From NCBI GenBank assembly GCA_003567475.1, contig PWZL01000070.1, positions 1 through 47,973 of the forward strand: a DNA stretch of 47,973 nt. Reading direction: 5' to 3'. The translations under genes were made by a program, and so were the position numbers. Source of the DNA: Gammaproteobacteria bacterium. GTDB taxonomy: Bacteria > Pseudomonadota > Gammaproteobacteria > Steroidobacterales > PWYM01. The notes beneath the pieces are model-generated. The model was not told where the DNA came from, did no database searches, and saw only the letters and a list, made by a program, of their open reading frames with translations. Shown here in pieces: positions 34,020 through 43,600 of this stretch (positions within the stretch are counted from its first letter, which is position 1; each line of letters opens with the position of its first letter).

Positions 34020-35969
34020 ATGGGGGAACCTCAGCGCAATCAGGAACCGTATCGCACTGTCGCCATGGGCGGCGGGGCAGCGTTGCTGATCGCTGCGGCC
34101 TGGTGTGCCTGGCAGCTCTTCAGCGCCCTGCCCGATGCCGGGCAGACCCTGCTGCTACCGACGACCGGCCTGGTGATCTCGCTGCTCGGTGTGTTCGCGC
34201 TTGCCTGGTGGGCGCTGCGCAGCAACAGCCGCCGGCATGTCGAGGCCATCCGCAGAACGCTCGCCGAAACCACGATCACCCGCGACTACCTCAGCCAGAT
34301 TCTGAGCGGCATGCATGAGGCGCTGCTGGTCATCGATCGTGAGGGCCGTATCCTGCGAGCCAACCCGGCGGCCTGCAAGCTGGCCAGACGGGACGAACAG
34401 CCCCTGCTGGAGGCGACGCTCGGGGACCTGTTCGAAGAGGCCGAAGTCGCCGCCCTGCTCGCGAACGGCCATGATCCGCGGGCGCATGAGGCCCGGTTAC
34501 GACGGGGTGATGGCGGCGAGATCCCCGTCTCGCTGACCTGCTCCGCGGTCCGGATGCCAGAGGCCGGCTTTGATGGCTTTGTCATCGCCGCGCAGGACAT
34601 CAGCCAACGCAAACGCGCCGAACAGCGTATCCGCTATCTCGCGCGCATCGATGGCCTCACCAAGATTCCCAATCGCATGCAGTTCCAGCACCTGCTGCAG
34701 CGGGCGATGGCCAGAGCGCGGCGCAACAGCCGCTGTCTCGGACTGCTCTATATTGACGTCGATCGCTTCAAGGACATCAACGACACCTACGGTCACCTGG
34801 CCGGAGACGTCTCGCTGGAGCAGTTCACCCACCGGATCATCGCAGCCCTGCCCGAGCGCACGGTGGTCGGACGGCTCGCCGGCGATGAGTTTGCCGCGGT
34901 CATCGACGATCTCGCCTCCCCCGATGACGTCGCACAGGCGCTCGAGGACGGCGCGAGGACACTGCTCAAGAGCCTGCGCCAGCCGATCCACGTGCAAGGC
35001 CACGAACTCCACCTCTCGGCAAGCATCGGATTGGCGCGCTACCCGGTCGACGGCGACGATGTCATCGAACTGATCCGCAACGCCGATGCGGCGCTCTACG
35101 AGGCGAAGAAGGCTGGCGGCAACCAGTTCGCGCTCTACACCCCCGAAATGAATGCCCAGGCGGTGGAACGGCTGATGCTGAAAAGCAAATTGCGCCGCGC
35201 GCTGGAGAACGATGAACTCACCCTGCGCTATCAGCCGAAATACAGCGTGGTCACTGGCAAGGTCGTGGGTGCAGAGGCGCTGGTTCGCTGGGACATGCCC
35301 GAGCGCGGCCTGATCCTGCCCTCGGATTTCATCCCCCTTGCCGAAGAGGTCAATCTCATCGTCGAGCTCGGCACCTGGGTCCTGCACCGGGTCTGCAAGG
35401 ACTATCAGCACTGGCAGCGCTCGCTCGCCTCGCCAGGCCGCATCTCCGTGAACCTCTCGCTGAAGCAGCTCCGCCAGCCGGATTTCATGCGCAGCTTCAG
35501 CGACATTTTCCGTGGTCACGGCATCTCGCCGACCTGCCTGGAACTCGAAATTACTGAAACCACCCTGATGGAAGATGTGGATCGCACGGTCCGGCTGCTT
35601 GATCAGCTCTACGCCATGGGCCTGCATCTTGCGATCGACGACTTCGGTACCGGTTACTCCTCGCTCAGTGCATTGCAGCAATTCCCGATCAGTACGCTCA
35701 AGGTCGACCGCAGCTTTGTCCGGCACGCCGCCACGGATCGGGATGACGCGACTATCGTCAACACGATCATCCAGATGGCGCACAGCCTCGGGATGGATGT
35801 GGTGGCCGAGGGTGTGGAGACGCAGGAGCAACTCGAGTTTCTCCGTACAGCGGGCTGCGACCAGGTGCAAGGCATGCTGTTTGGCGAACCCTTCGAGGCT
35901 GCCGACTATGCGGCGCTGCTCCAGCATCAGCTCGAAGGCACCGACCAGCACCGGATCCTGTTCGCGTGA
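34020..35969 (+). CDS. Membrane PAS-GGDEF-EAL c-di-GMP protein
   Basis: 649-residue protein: two transmembrane helices (about residues 17-65), a coiled linker, one PAS domain (about 85-200), then GGDEF and EAL. The GGDEF signature is A287-G-D-E-F, so the first glycine is replaced, and no RxxD I-site is seen. The EAL part has the expected set: E419-A-L, N in SVNLSLKQL, E in LEITET, D-D in DDFGTGYSS, K in STLKVDRSF, and E in AEGVET. It is therefore predicted to degrade c-di-GMP, with the GGDEF weak or regulatory. The ATG at 34020 is preferred to a TTG at 33975. Its stop overlaps the next gene as GTGA. Confidence 0.93.
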   Translation: MGEPQRNQEPYRTVAMGGGAALLIAAAWCAWQLFSALPDAGQTLLLPTTGLVISLLGVFALAWWALRSNSRRHVEAIRRTLAETTITRDYLSQILSGMHEALLVIDREGRILRANPAACKLARRDEQPLLEATLGDLFEEAEVAALLANGHDPRAHEARLRRGDGGEIPVSLTCSAVRMPEAGFDGFVIAAQDISQRKRAEQRIRYLARIDGLTKIPNRMQFQHLLQRAMARARRNSRCLGLLYIDVDRFKDINDTYGHLAGDVSLEQFTHRIIAALPERTVVGRLAGDEFAAVIDDLASPDDVAQALEDGARTLLKSLRQPIHVQGHELHLSASIGLARYPVDGDDVIELIRNADAALYEAKKAGGNQFALYTPEMNAQAVERLMLKSKLRRALENDELTLRYQPKYSVVTGKVVGAEALVRWDMPERGLILPSDFIPLAEEVNLIVELGTWVLHRVCKDYQHWQRSLASPGRISVNLSLKQLRQPDFMRSFSDIFRGHGISPTCLELEITETTLMEDVDRTVRLLDQLYAMGLHLAIDDFGTGYSSLSALQQFPISTLKVDRSFVRHAATDRDDATIVNTIIQMAHSLGMDVVAEGVETQEQLEFLRTAGCDQVQGMLFGEPFEAADYAALLQHQLEGTDQHRILFA

Positions 35970-38380
35970 TCGCTGGAGGCCGGTTGTCGCGCTGGCTGGC
36001 CGGCGCCATCACCCTGGCGCTGCTGGCGGTCGTGGGCTTCGGCACCTGGGCCTGGCAGGATCTTCGCGCCAGCCGCCCGGCCCTCGAGGGCGAACACCGG
36101 CTGGCCGGCCTGGCGCACCCGGTCAGCGTGACGCGGGACGAATTCGGGGTAATCAGCGTCCAGGCGCTGACCCGCAACGATCAGGCACGCGCACTGGGCT
36201 TCGTCCACGCCCAGGAACGCTACTTTCAAATGGATCTGCTCCGACGCAGTGGCGCCGGCGAACTGGCCGCGTTGTTCGGAGCCGCGGCACTGCCGGTCGA
36301 TCGGGCCCGCCGTCGCCACCAGATGCGGCTGCGGCTGGAGACGGCACTCGGACAGTGGGAGACCACCCCGCGCGCGGTCCTCGAGGCCTACACCGAGGGC
36401 GTCAACGCCGGGCTGGAGGCGCTGGCGGCCCCACCATTCGAATATCGCCTGCTGCGCATGCAGCCCAAGCCCTGGCAGAGCGTCGACAGCCTGCTGGTCG
36501 TCGCCGCGATGGCTTTCGTCCTCCAGGACAGCGATGCCGAACGCAAACAGACCCGCACCCTGATGCAACAGGCGTTGGCACCGGAAATCGTGGACTGGTT
36601 GCTGCCCGCGGGCTCGAGTTGGGATGCTCCGGTGACGGGCGAGCGCTTAGAGGACCCGCGGCCGCCCTCGGCGCAGGTGCTGGATCTGCGCGGGCGCGAG
36701 CCCGCACCTGAAGACGATGGGACACAGGCGGAGCCTTACGTCCCCCCGCCGATGCCGGGTTCAAACAATTGGGCGCTGGCCGGTCCGCTGACGGCGACCG
36801 GTCACGCCATGATCGCCAACGACATGCACCTGGGACTGCAGGTGCCGGCGCTATGGTTCCGGAGCAGTCTCGTGCTGACCGATGAGGCCGGCCTGATCCG
36901 CCAGCGTGCCGACGGCGTCACACTGCCCGGGCTGCCGTTCCCGGTGGTCGGCAGCAATGGTCAGGTCGCCTGGGGGTTCACCAACAGTTATGGGGACTGG
37001 AGTGATCTGATCCTGCTCGAGCGCGCGCCCGGGAATGATCGTCGCTACCGGACGGCAGAGGGCTGGGAAACGCTACGCACGGTGCAGGAAACGATCTCCG
37101 TCCGTGGCGCGGCGGCGGAGACGCTGGACATCGAACTCAGTCGCTGGGGCCCGGTGGTCGGCAGGCTTCCGGACGGCACGCCCATGGCGGTGCGCTGGCT
37201 TGCGCATGAGCCTGCTGCCTTCGCCCCGGCCTACATGGCGCTTGAGACCGCAGCGGACGTCGCCGAAGCCCTGGAGATTGCCAGCCGGGCAGGCATTCCC
37301 GCGCAGAATTTCGTGGCGGGCGATGCCGCCGGCAATATCGGCTGGACGGTCACCGGGCCGCTGCCTCGGCGGCGCACCGGACTTGCGGCGCGCGACGCCG
37401 TGCGCTCCTCGCAGGCACCCTCATGGAGCGGCTGGCTCACGGAGGGCGAGCGCCCGCGTCTGCTCAACCCGGAGGGTGGGCGGCTATGGACCGCCAACTC
37501 CCGTGTGGTCGCCGGTGAGTGGCTGGAGATGATCGGTGACGGCGGCTATGACCTGGGCGCCCGGACGACCCAGATCCGCGACCGCCTGGTCGCGCTGGAG
37601 GGCGCAACCAGCGACGACTTCCTGGCCATTCAGCTCGACGATGAAGCTCGCTTTCTCGCGCGCTGGCACGCCCACCTTGTCGCCCTCCTTGACGACGAAG
37701 CGCTTGCCGGGCATCCGGCACGGGCGATGCTGCGCGAGCAGCTCGCCACATGGGAAGGTCGTGCCAGCGCGGAAGCCGTCGCCTACGGGCTGGTCCGCGG
37801 GTGGCGCACCCTGATGATCGGGGCGATGGCCGCGGCCGTGACGCCCGAGCTGCGCGAGCTTGATCCGACTTTTCGCTACCGGGAGGCGCTCGCGGAGGCC
37901 TGGGCCTGGCCGCTGCTGCAGACCGAGCCCGCCCACCTTTTGCACCCGGCGCAGCCGGGCTGGCGGGACTGGCAGCTCGCGCTGGTCGACCGGCTGCTTG
38001 CCGAGCAGGGCACCAATCCAGGGCGCGCCACGCCAGCCACCTGGGGGGAATACAACACCGGTGAGGTGCGCCATCCGCTCAGCCAGGCACTGCCCTGGCT
38101 GGGACGCTGGCTCGATATGCCGGCCCGGCCTCTGCCCGGCGATGCGGATATGCCTCGAGTGCAGGCACCGGGTTTCGGTGCCTCGCAACGTATGGTGATC
38201 AGTCCGGGGGCAGAGGACACGAGCCTGTTTCATCTGCCCGGCGGCCAGAGTGGACACCCGCTGTCCCCGTTCTACGGTGCCGGCCACGAGGCGTGGGTGC
38301 GCGGCGACCCGACTCCCCTGCTGCCGGGCCCAGCCGTGTACACCCTGCGGCTCACGCCCACCGCCTCCGCGGCGCCTTAA
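35966..38380 (+). CDS. Penicillin acylase family (Ntn) hydrolase
   Basis: 804-residue N-terminal-nucleophile hydrolase with an N-terminal membrane anchor (WLAGAITLALLAVVGFGTWAW). The precursor is expected to cleave itself before S266 in PMPG-SNNW, the beta-chain start and catalytic Ser of this family. Members cleave acyl-amide bonds, including beta-lactam side chains and N-acyl-homoserine lactones. Family marks also include VTRDEFGVISVQA and ARALGFVHAQERYFQMDLLRR. It is translationally coupled to the c-di-GMP gene (GTGA, GTG start). Its TAA stop shares the TTAA with the opposite gene's stop. Confidence 0.93.
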   Translation: MIAGGRLSRWLAGAITLALLAVVGFGTWAWQDLRASRPALEGEHRLAGLAHPVSVTRDEFGVISVQALTRNDQARALGFVHAQERYFQMDLLRRSGAGELAALFGAAALPVDRARRRHQMRLRLETALGQWETTPRAVLEAYTEGVNAGLEALAAPPFEYRLLRMQPKPWQSVDSLLVVAAMAFVLQDSDAERKQTRTLMQQALAPEIVDWLLPAGSSWDAPVTGERLEDPRPPSAQVLDLRGREPAPEDDGTQAEPYVPPPMPGSNNWALAGPLTATGHAMIANDMHLGLQVPALWFRSSLVLTDEAGLIRQRADGVTLPGLPFPVVGSNGQVAWGFTNSYGDWSDLILLERAPGNDRRYRTAEGWETLRTVQETISVRGAAAETLDIELSRWGPVVGRLPDGTPMAVRWLAHEPAAFAPAYMALETAADVAEALEIASRAGIPAQNFVAGDAAGNIGWTVTGPLPRRRTGLAARDAVRSSQAPSWSGWLTEGERPRLLNPEGGRLWTANSRVVAGEWLEMIGDGGYDLGARTTQIRDRLVALEGATSDDFLAIQLDDEARFLARWHAHLVALLDDEALAGHPARAMLREQLATWEGRASAEAVAYGLVRGWRTLMIGAMAAAVTPELRELDPTFRYREALAEAWAWPLLQTEPAHLLHPAQPGWRDWQLALVDRLLAEQGTNPGRATPATWGEYNTGEVRHPLSQALPWLGRWLDMPARPLPGDADMPRVQAPGFGASQRMVISPGAEDTSLFHLPGGQSGHPLSPFYGAGHEAWVRGDPTPLLPGPAVYTLRLTPTASAAP

Positions 38381-39297
38381 AACAGATAACTCAGGCGCAG
38401 GGTTGCGCCCCAATCCTCGGTGGTGGCCGAAAGACCGGCAAACCCTGTCGCAGTCAGGCGCAGGTCCTCGCCGAAGCGCGTGGAGACACCGGCAGCCAGC
38501 GTGCGCTGGTCCGTCAACCCGCGGATGGCGTTCGCACGGTTTTCAACATACAGCGATGCCGTATTCCGGCGCGCGCCATCCAGCGCCAGCGACACACCGG
38601 CGCCAAGCCGCAACACGTCGCGCAGCGCGAGCTCATCATCGTCACCGACCCAGGTGTAGCCCGCGTCCGCGAACAGGCTGGTTCGACCGAAAGACTGCAC
38701 CAGGCTGACACCCAGCTCGATATCGGTTTTGCCCGTGCCCAGCCCGCGATCGACATTCCCGGTGGGGGTCTTGATTCGCAACAGCCCGCTCACCCAGGGG
38801 GTGGTCTCACTGCCCTCGAGCAGGTAGACCTCGCCTTGCACCGACACATCCCCCAGGCCGGATTCACGCCGGGTCTCGACGACTTCCTCCGGCGGCGGAT
38901 CGGTCGGTCCACCCCCGGGCAGGCCCGGAGGCCGGAACGGCCCTCCCGGCGGTCCCCTGCGAAACCCCGGAACCGCCTGGCCGCCGACAAGGCGGATATC
39001 GCCGGGGCCGGCAAGCGAAACCCATGGCATACTCACCTGCAGCTCGAAGCGCGGAAAATACCAGCGCAGGCCAGCCGCCAGGACATCGTAGCGGGTGGTG
39101 TCCTCCAGGCCGAAATCACCCTCGAAGCGACCGACGGTGAGGTCGAGCTGGGTCTGCTGCAACCGCAGGGCGCCCTCGCCGGCCTGCGCATCACCGGCAA
39201 GCACCATGCCCGCACCCACAATGCACGCGCTCGCCAGCCAGCACCGGTGACTGCTGCCGGTGCGCACCCGAGTGCGCCTCTGTCGACCAACGCGCAC
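38377..39297 (-). CDS. Putative outer-membrane beta-barrel protein
   Basis: 306-residue exported protein. A basic signal peptide (residues about 17-39, WLASACIVGAGMVLAGDAQA) is followed by alternating amphipathic strands (RYDVLAAGLRWYFPRFELQVSMPW, TSLFADAGYTWVG, TASLYVENRANA) and a C-terminal ...LRLSYLF with final aromatic residue, as in outer-membrane barrels. The plan resembles porin-like 'MetA-pathway' transporters. A Pro/Gly-rich insert (about 108-138, GFRRGPPGGPFRPP then GLPGGGPTDPPPEE) is probably an extracellular loop. It starts at GTG with GAGG 6 nt upstream, 8 nt after the alpha/beta hydrolase stop, forming an operon with it. Confidence 0.75.
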   Translation of the reverse strand: MRVGRQRRTRVRTGSSHRCWLASACIVGAGMVLAGDAQAGEGALRLQQTQLDLTVGRFEGDFGLEDTTRYDVLAAGLRWYFPRFELQVSMPWVSLAGPGDIRLVGGQAVPGFRRGPPGGPFRPPGLPGGGPTDPPPEEVVETRRESGLGDVSVQGEVYLLEGSETTPWVSGLLRIKTPTGNVDRGLGTGKTDIELGVSLVQSFGRTSLFADAGYTWVGDDDELALRDVLRLGAGVSLALDGARRNTASLYVENRANAIRGLTDQRTLAAGVSTRFGEDLRLTATGFAGLSATTEDWGATLRLSYLF

Positions 39298-39305
39298 CCG
39301 CGCCC

Positions 39306-40241
39306 TCAGGAGGTCCGCTCGCTGAGGAACTCGCGGACCGGCGGCAACGACTGCGCCGGCGCCTCTTCGTGGGGCACATGGCCAAGGTCCTCGAAGGACA
39401 CCAGACGCGCATCCGGCAGGGCCGCAAGATAGTCGGCCGCATTGGTGAACGGCACCATCGCATCCTGTTCACCCCACACCAGCAGCGTCGGCGCCTGGAT
39501 GCGGGCCAGCAGAGGCTCCGGCGGCTCGAGCATGACCTGTCCCATGCGATCCAGCAGGGCGTCACGATTCCCGGGGGCACGCAGCAGGTCGTGGTAGCGC
39601 TCCACCACGGGCTCGGACAGTGCAGTGGGGTCGGCATAGGCGGCCTGGAGATTCATCCGCAGCACCGAACGCGGCAGGGCGTGGCGCATCAGCCGCAACA
39701 CCGCCGGGACTTTCGGGGCCACGCCATATTCGAAACCGGGACTGGCGAAACCATCGGGCGCAATGAGCACCAGACGCTCAACGCGCTCGGGAAACTCAGC
39801 GGCAAACCGCCAGGCGATGCGCCCACCCAGGGAATTGCCGACGACACTGGCCCGGTCAAGCTCCAGCTCGTCCATCAGGCCGGCGAGAATCTCCAGACTG
39901 CGCGGATCGCTGTAATCACCGGCAGGATCCTGCCCGGACAAGCCCCCCCCGGGGAGATCGAAGCTGATCACGCGGAACTGCTCGGCGAGCGAGGCCGCCC
40001 AGGGCTCCCAGGTGTGCAAGCTGGCGCCGAAACCATGCAGCAGGATCACCGCCGGTGCGTCATGCGGCCCCTGGTCGCGCAGGTGCAGACGGATCCCGGC
40101 GATGTCCCGGAAATCCTCCGGCCCGTTGGTGTAGCGGGCTTTCAGCTCAGCGACCGGACGGTCGGGCGTCCAGGCCCAGGCCAACGCGACCAGCAGCACG
40201 ATCGCAACCACGGCCGCGACGATCAATACAACAGTTTTCAT
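39306..40241 (-). CDS. Membrane-anchored alpha/beta hydrolase
   Basis: 311-residue hydrolase with an N-terminal membrane helix (MKTVVLIVAAVVAIVLLVALAWAW). Core motifs: LLHGFGASLHTW (oxyanion), VVGNSLGGR (nucleophile Ser), WGEQDAMVPF (acid) and DLGHVPHEEAP (His). The family is large and the substrate unclear. The ATG at 40241 has AGAGGTG 6 nt upstream; a 33-codon extension is shadow. It is followed 8 nt later by the barrel protein. Transcription starts downstream of the strong terminator that ends the small RNA at 40339, so it needs its own promoter. Confidence 0.88.
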   Translation of the reverse strand: MKTVVLIVAAVVAIVLLVALAWAWTPDRPVAELKARYTNGPEDFRDIAGIRLHLRDQGPHDAPAVILLHGFGASLHTWEPWAASLAEQFRVISFDLPGGGLSGQDPAGDYSDPRSLEILAGLMDELELDRASVVGNSLGGRIAWRFAAEFPERVERLVLIAPDGFASPGFEYGVAPKVPAVLRLMRHALPRSVLRMNLQAAYADPTALSEPVVERYHDLLRAPGNRDALLDRMGQVMLEPPEPLLARIQAPTLLVWGEQDAMVPFTNAADYLAALPDARLVSFEDLGHVPHEEAPAQSLPPVREFLSERTS

Positions 40242-40338
40242 ACCGCACCTCTGCGCATGCCGAAAGCGAAGTGTAACGGGGTTGAGGGCCCAGGGTGGTG
40301 AGGCGTGTTGCTGCGCACGGGGCACGCGTCCTGGAAGC

Positions 40339-40366
40339 AAAAAAAAGGGCGGGGATAACCCCGCCC
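40339..40366 (-). terminator. Perfect intrinsic terminator of the small RNA
   Basis: GGGCGGGG-TTAT-CCCCGCCC stem (8 bp, no mismatch) followed by eight U on the minus strand. It ends a transcript with no protein gene and isolates the alpha/beta hydrolase gene downstream. Confidence 0.95.
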
Positions 40367-40540
40367 TGTCTTGTGGCCTAAGCCCTCACCGCCAGAGGCG
40401 GTGGCGCTCACACGGGCTGGCCGCAACGGCACACGAATCCTTCCGTGTGCACGCCCTTCTGAAACAGCATCCGTGCTGTCGGTGGGTCAGAAGGACCAAG
40501 TCGTCGTCCAACATGGGGAGTGGGACATGGCCGACGACAA
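40339..40540 (-). ncRNA. Structured small RNA, possible CsrB/RsmY-class regulator
   Basis: About 200 nt between a strong promoter and a perfect terminator, with no credible protein. The minus-strand RNA folds into successive hairpins. H1: GUCGUC pairs with GACGAC (40533-40538 with 40503-40508). H2: CCUUCUGA/UCAGAAGG (40487-40494 with 40455-40462) enclosing ACAGCA-CGGA-UGCUGU. H3: GCACACG-GAAGGAUU-CGUGUGC (40450-40429). H4: ACCGCC-UCU-GGCGGU (40402-40388) within a GGCC/AGCCC-bounded stem. GGA motifs occur four times: in the H2 loop (ACGGA), the H3 loop (AAGGA), the H3 loop closing edge (ACGGA) and near H1. ANGGA in hairpin loops is the CsrA/RsmA-binding signature. The inverted repeat at 40595-40611 sits near -64, as in Gac-controlled RNAs. 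6S RNA is an alternative, but no long closing stem was found. Confidence 0.7.
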
Positions 40541-40545
40541 TTCGA

Positions 40546-40574
40546 ACACTACTCGCTCGCCCTCGTGATGTCAA
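40546..40574 (-). promoter_or_regulatory. sigma70 promoter of the small RNA
   Basis: Consensus -35 TTGACA (40574-40569), a 17-bp spacer and TAGTGT (40551-40546) on the minus strand. The expected start is near 40539. Confidence 0.8.
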
Positions 40575-40594
40575 GCTTTTGCACAACTAAAATG

Positions 40595-40611
40595 TGTACA
40601 GTTATTGTACA
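40595..40611. promoter_or_regulatory. Inverted repeat, candidate GacA-like upstream activating site
   Basis: TGTACAATAACTGTACA: two TGTACA half-sites 5 bp apart, starting right after the stop codon of the FtsX-AttH gene. It is centred about 64 nt upstream of the predicted small-RNA start. GacA/UvrY sites are TGTAAG-N6-CTTACA at this position; the match is close but not exact, so another regulator is possible. Confidence 0.5.
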
Positions 40612-43600
40612 TCAATACCCGGTCATCTCGAGGTAACCTTCCCCGAGCCGCCGGCCCTGAGCATCCAGGGCCTCCACGAGACCTTCCCAGTAGCGCACGC
40701 GAGTTCGCATCTCCTGCGCCGGCAACACCGCCTTGAGTCGGAACTCTAGAGCCGCCCCCGGCACCGTCACCTGCCATTCGACCGGGTATCGGCTCCCCGT
40801 GACCGGGCTCACCCAGTGACCGACCGGCGTCATCTGGAAGTCTCCCTCTTCTTTTCGCAGCAATTGCCCATCGGGATTCACCAACGTGCCCGCGCTGAAG
40901 GGCGCGGTGTTTCCGCTGGCATCACGGAGCTGGAACAACATCAGATCCCGGCCATCGGCCAGGCTGAGCGACAGCCAGTCCCAGCCGACGACGTCGGGGT
41001 CAAGGACGCTGCTGCCCCACTCCCGGTCCAGCCACGCGCGGCCACTGACCTCGATCCGCTGGCCATCCCAGTGCAGCTCGCCAGTGGTCGGCAGCCGGGT
41101 AAAGCTGAAATAGTGGCTGGCGTTGCCCGGGTCACGACCCTTGCGGCTGTAGCCCGCATCGCCGTGCAGGATCGGCCCCCGCCCGGGTGCGAACTCCAGG
41201 CGCACCGCGAAATGCTCGTCAGCCGCATCCAGCAGCAGCGGCAGGAAGTCTGCCGTGGTACTGGTCAGCTGCCAGTCCTGGATCCAGGCGTTGAAGGGTG
41301 CGGCCTCGACGCCCGCCAGCCCGCCGCCCGGTCGCGCAAAGCGCTCCGCATGGCGATGCTCGCCAGCCTCGACATGGGTCAGCGCGAGATGGGCCATGTA
41401 GACCTGCCGACTCTGCCAGCCCCGTTCCGACCCGGCGTCCGGGACGTGCTCCGGGCGTGGGCGCAGGGAAAAACGGAACTGCGTGTACTGCACACCGAAA
41501 CGCCGGCCGGCGACATCGCGCAGCACCGCGGTCAGGTACCACCACTCGAGACGATGATCAGGGTGCTCGCCGTGATCGTCAGGAAACTCGAATGGCCGCG
41601 GCCCGGTGACCAGCGCGTGGCGCTCCCTGCCGGCCTCTCCGGCCAGCAAGCCGGCGACATCCAGGGCCGCCGATGCGTCAACGCGATCCACGGGCTTGCT
41701 GCAACCCGCGAGCCAGACCCCAAACACCAGGATCGCCACCCCCGCCAGCGGCGCGCGCGGCACGCCCGGCGCCGGCAGCCGATGCGGTGCACCGCGGATC
41801 GAGGCCGCGGCGAGCACCCCGGCGACCAGCGCGGTCAGCACCGCAAGCAGCGCGCCCTGCAGCAGCGGCCAGGCGAGAATCTCGAACTGCATCGACCAGC
41901 CGAACGCCCGGCGGTTGATGACAAACACGAGCAGCGCGGCCAGGACCGTTCCCAGTGGTACCGCCACGACTGCGGTCGCCAGCCCGAGCATCCCGGTCTC
42001 CAGCACCGCCTGGCGCCTGAGCGCCGGCACCCCGAGCCCGAGGGCACGCAGCGTCTTGCGCAGCGGCCGACGATCGAGCAACCAGGCCAGCAAGGCACCC
42101 AGCATGCCGAGCACCGCCGCCGCCGCCACCAGCACCTTGAGCACCTGGGTCACCGCGAACGTCCGATCGAAGATTTCGAGCGTACGCTCCCGCAGCGTGG
42201 CGGCCTCGGAGAGCAGCAAGCCAGGATGCGCCGCGAGCACTGCTTGCAGTTGCGGGCGCAGCGCCTCGGGACGCGCCGTGAGCACGCCGAGACTGCCCGG
42301 GCGGTCATCACCGCTCCAGCGCGCGAGGCCGGGCATGGACATGAGCACGACCCCGCGATCACTGAGGTAGTCGCGGTACACCCCGAGCACGGGCAGCGAC
42401 ACCGGGCCGGCAGGGAACGCCAGACGAATGGGATCGCCGAGCTCCAGGCCGCGACGCATGGCCAGCGGCTCGGAGATCAGCACGCCCTCCCCGCGCTCGA
42501 ACGCCTCGCCGGCACGGCCCCGGATCAGGCCCGGCACCCCCAGGGGATGGTCCGCCGCCCGCAACAGCAGGGTGTCTGCGCCCTCGCGCAGGCGCAGAAA
42601 TCGCGTGGCCACGACCCCCTCGACTTCCGGCAAGGCCAGCACCGCCTCCCGGGCCGCCCGCAGCGGCGCGTCGCGGACATCAGGGTGGACGGCGCCATCG
42701 ACGCTGATGACGAACGCCCCGGCCACCGATTCATCCATCCAGGTGGCGACGCTGTCGCGGAAGTTGGCGACCATCAGGTCCAGCGCGATCACCGTCGCAA
42801 CCGCCAGGGCGAGCCCGGCCAGCGCCACGCGGGTGCGCACCAGGCCGGCCACGCTGTCGCGCAGCGTCATGCGCGTCAGCAGGCCCGCGCGGAGGGCAGG
42901 CAGTCGACCGACGACCGCCACCACGCTCTGCAGCGCGGCGGGCACCAGCAGCACCCCGGCCACCGCCACCAGGAACAGGCCGACAAACCCGGCCACCAGA
43001 CCCTGGAAGGCCAGCAAGACGAGCAGGCCGCCCGCCGCGGTGGCCGCCGAGAGCCCCAGTTCAAGGCGCAACCGCCGGGTGCGCGCCGCCAGGCGATTCG
43101 CAGCCTGCACGGCGGGGGCGAGACCACCCGCCAGGGCGGCGAGCAGACCCAACGCGAGCCCTGTCAGCATCACCCCGGGTTGCGGCGCCAAGGTCTGCAC
43201 TTCCACGCGGAAGTACAGGTCGCTGATATTGGCGGCGACGAGGCGAACCAGCCAGCGTGCCAACAGCGTCCCAGCCAACGCGCCCAGCAGGCCACCGGCG
43301 ATACCGAGCAGCGCGGCTTCCCGCAGCACCAGCCCCCGGAGTGCGGCGGCATCCAGCCCCAGCGCGCGCAGGCGCGCGAACAGCACCTCGCGCTGGGCGA
43401 CGAGGTGCGTCATGGTGCTGTAGACCAGCAGCAGACCGACCAGCAGGGTGAGCAGCGACAAGGCCAGCAGGTTCAGCCGGTAGGCCCGGGTCATGTCGGT
43501 GACCGCCTGGCTGCGGGCCACCGTGGCCACCAGCTCCAACGCGGCGGGCTGCCAGTCCGCGACCAGCGCCACCTGCGCGGCGGAGAGCACAAGATCGACA

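Noticed and set aside
40487-40530. 13-codon leader peptide with two Trp codons inside the small RNA
   Set aside because: No Shine-Dalgarno and no amino-acid operon follows, since the next gene is a hydrolase behind a strong terminator. Attenuation is unlikely.
40339-40540. RNase P, tmRNA or SRP RNA
   Set aside because: Diagnostic sequences are absent: no RNase P core motifs, no tmRNA 5' end, and no SRP GGUCAGGUCCGGAAGG core. The GGAAGGA here lies in a different loop context.
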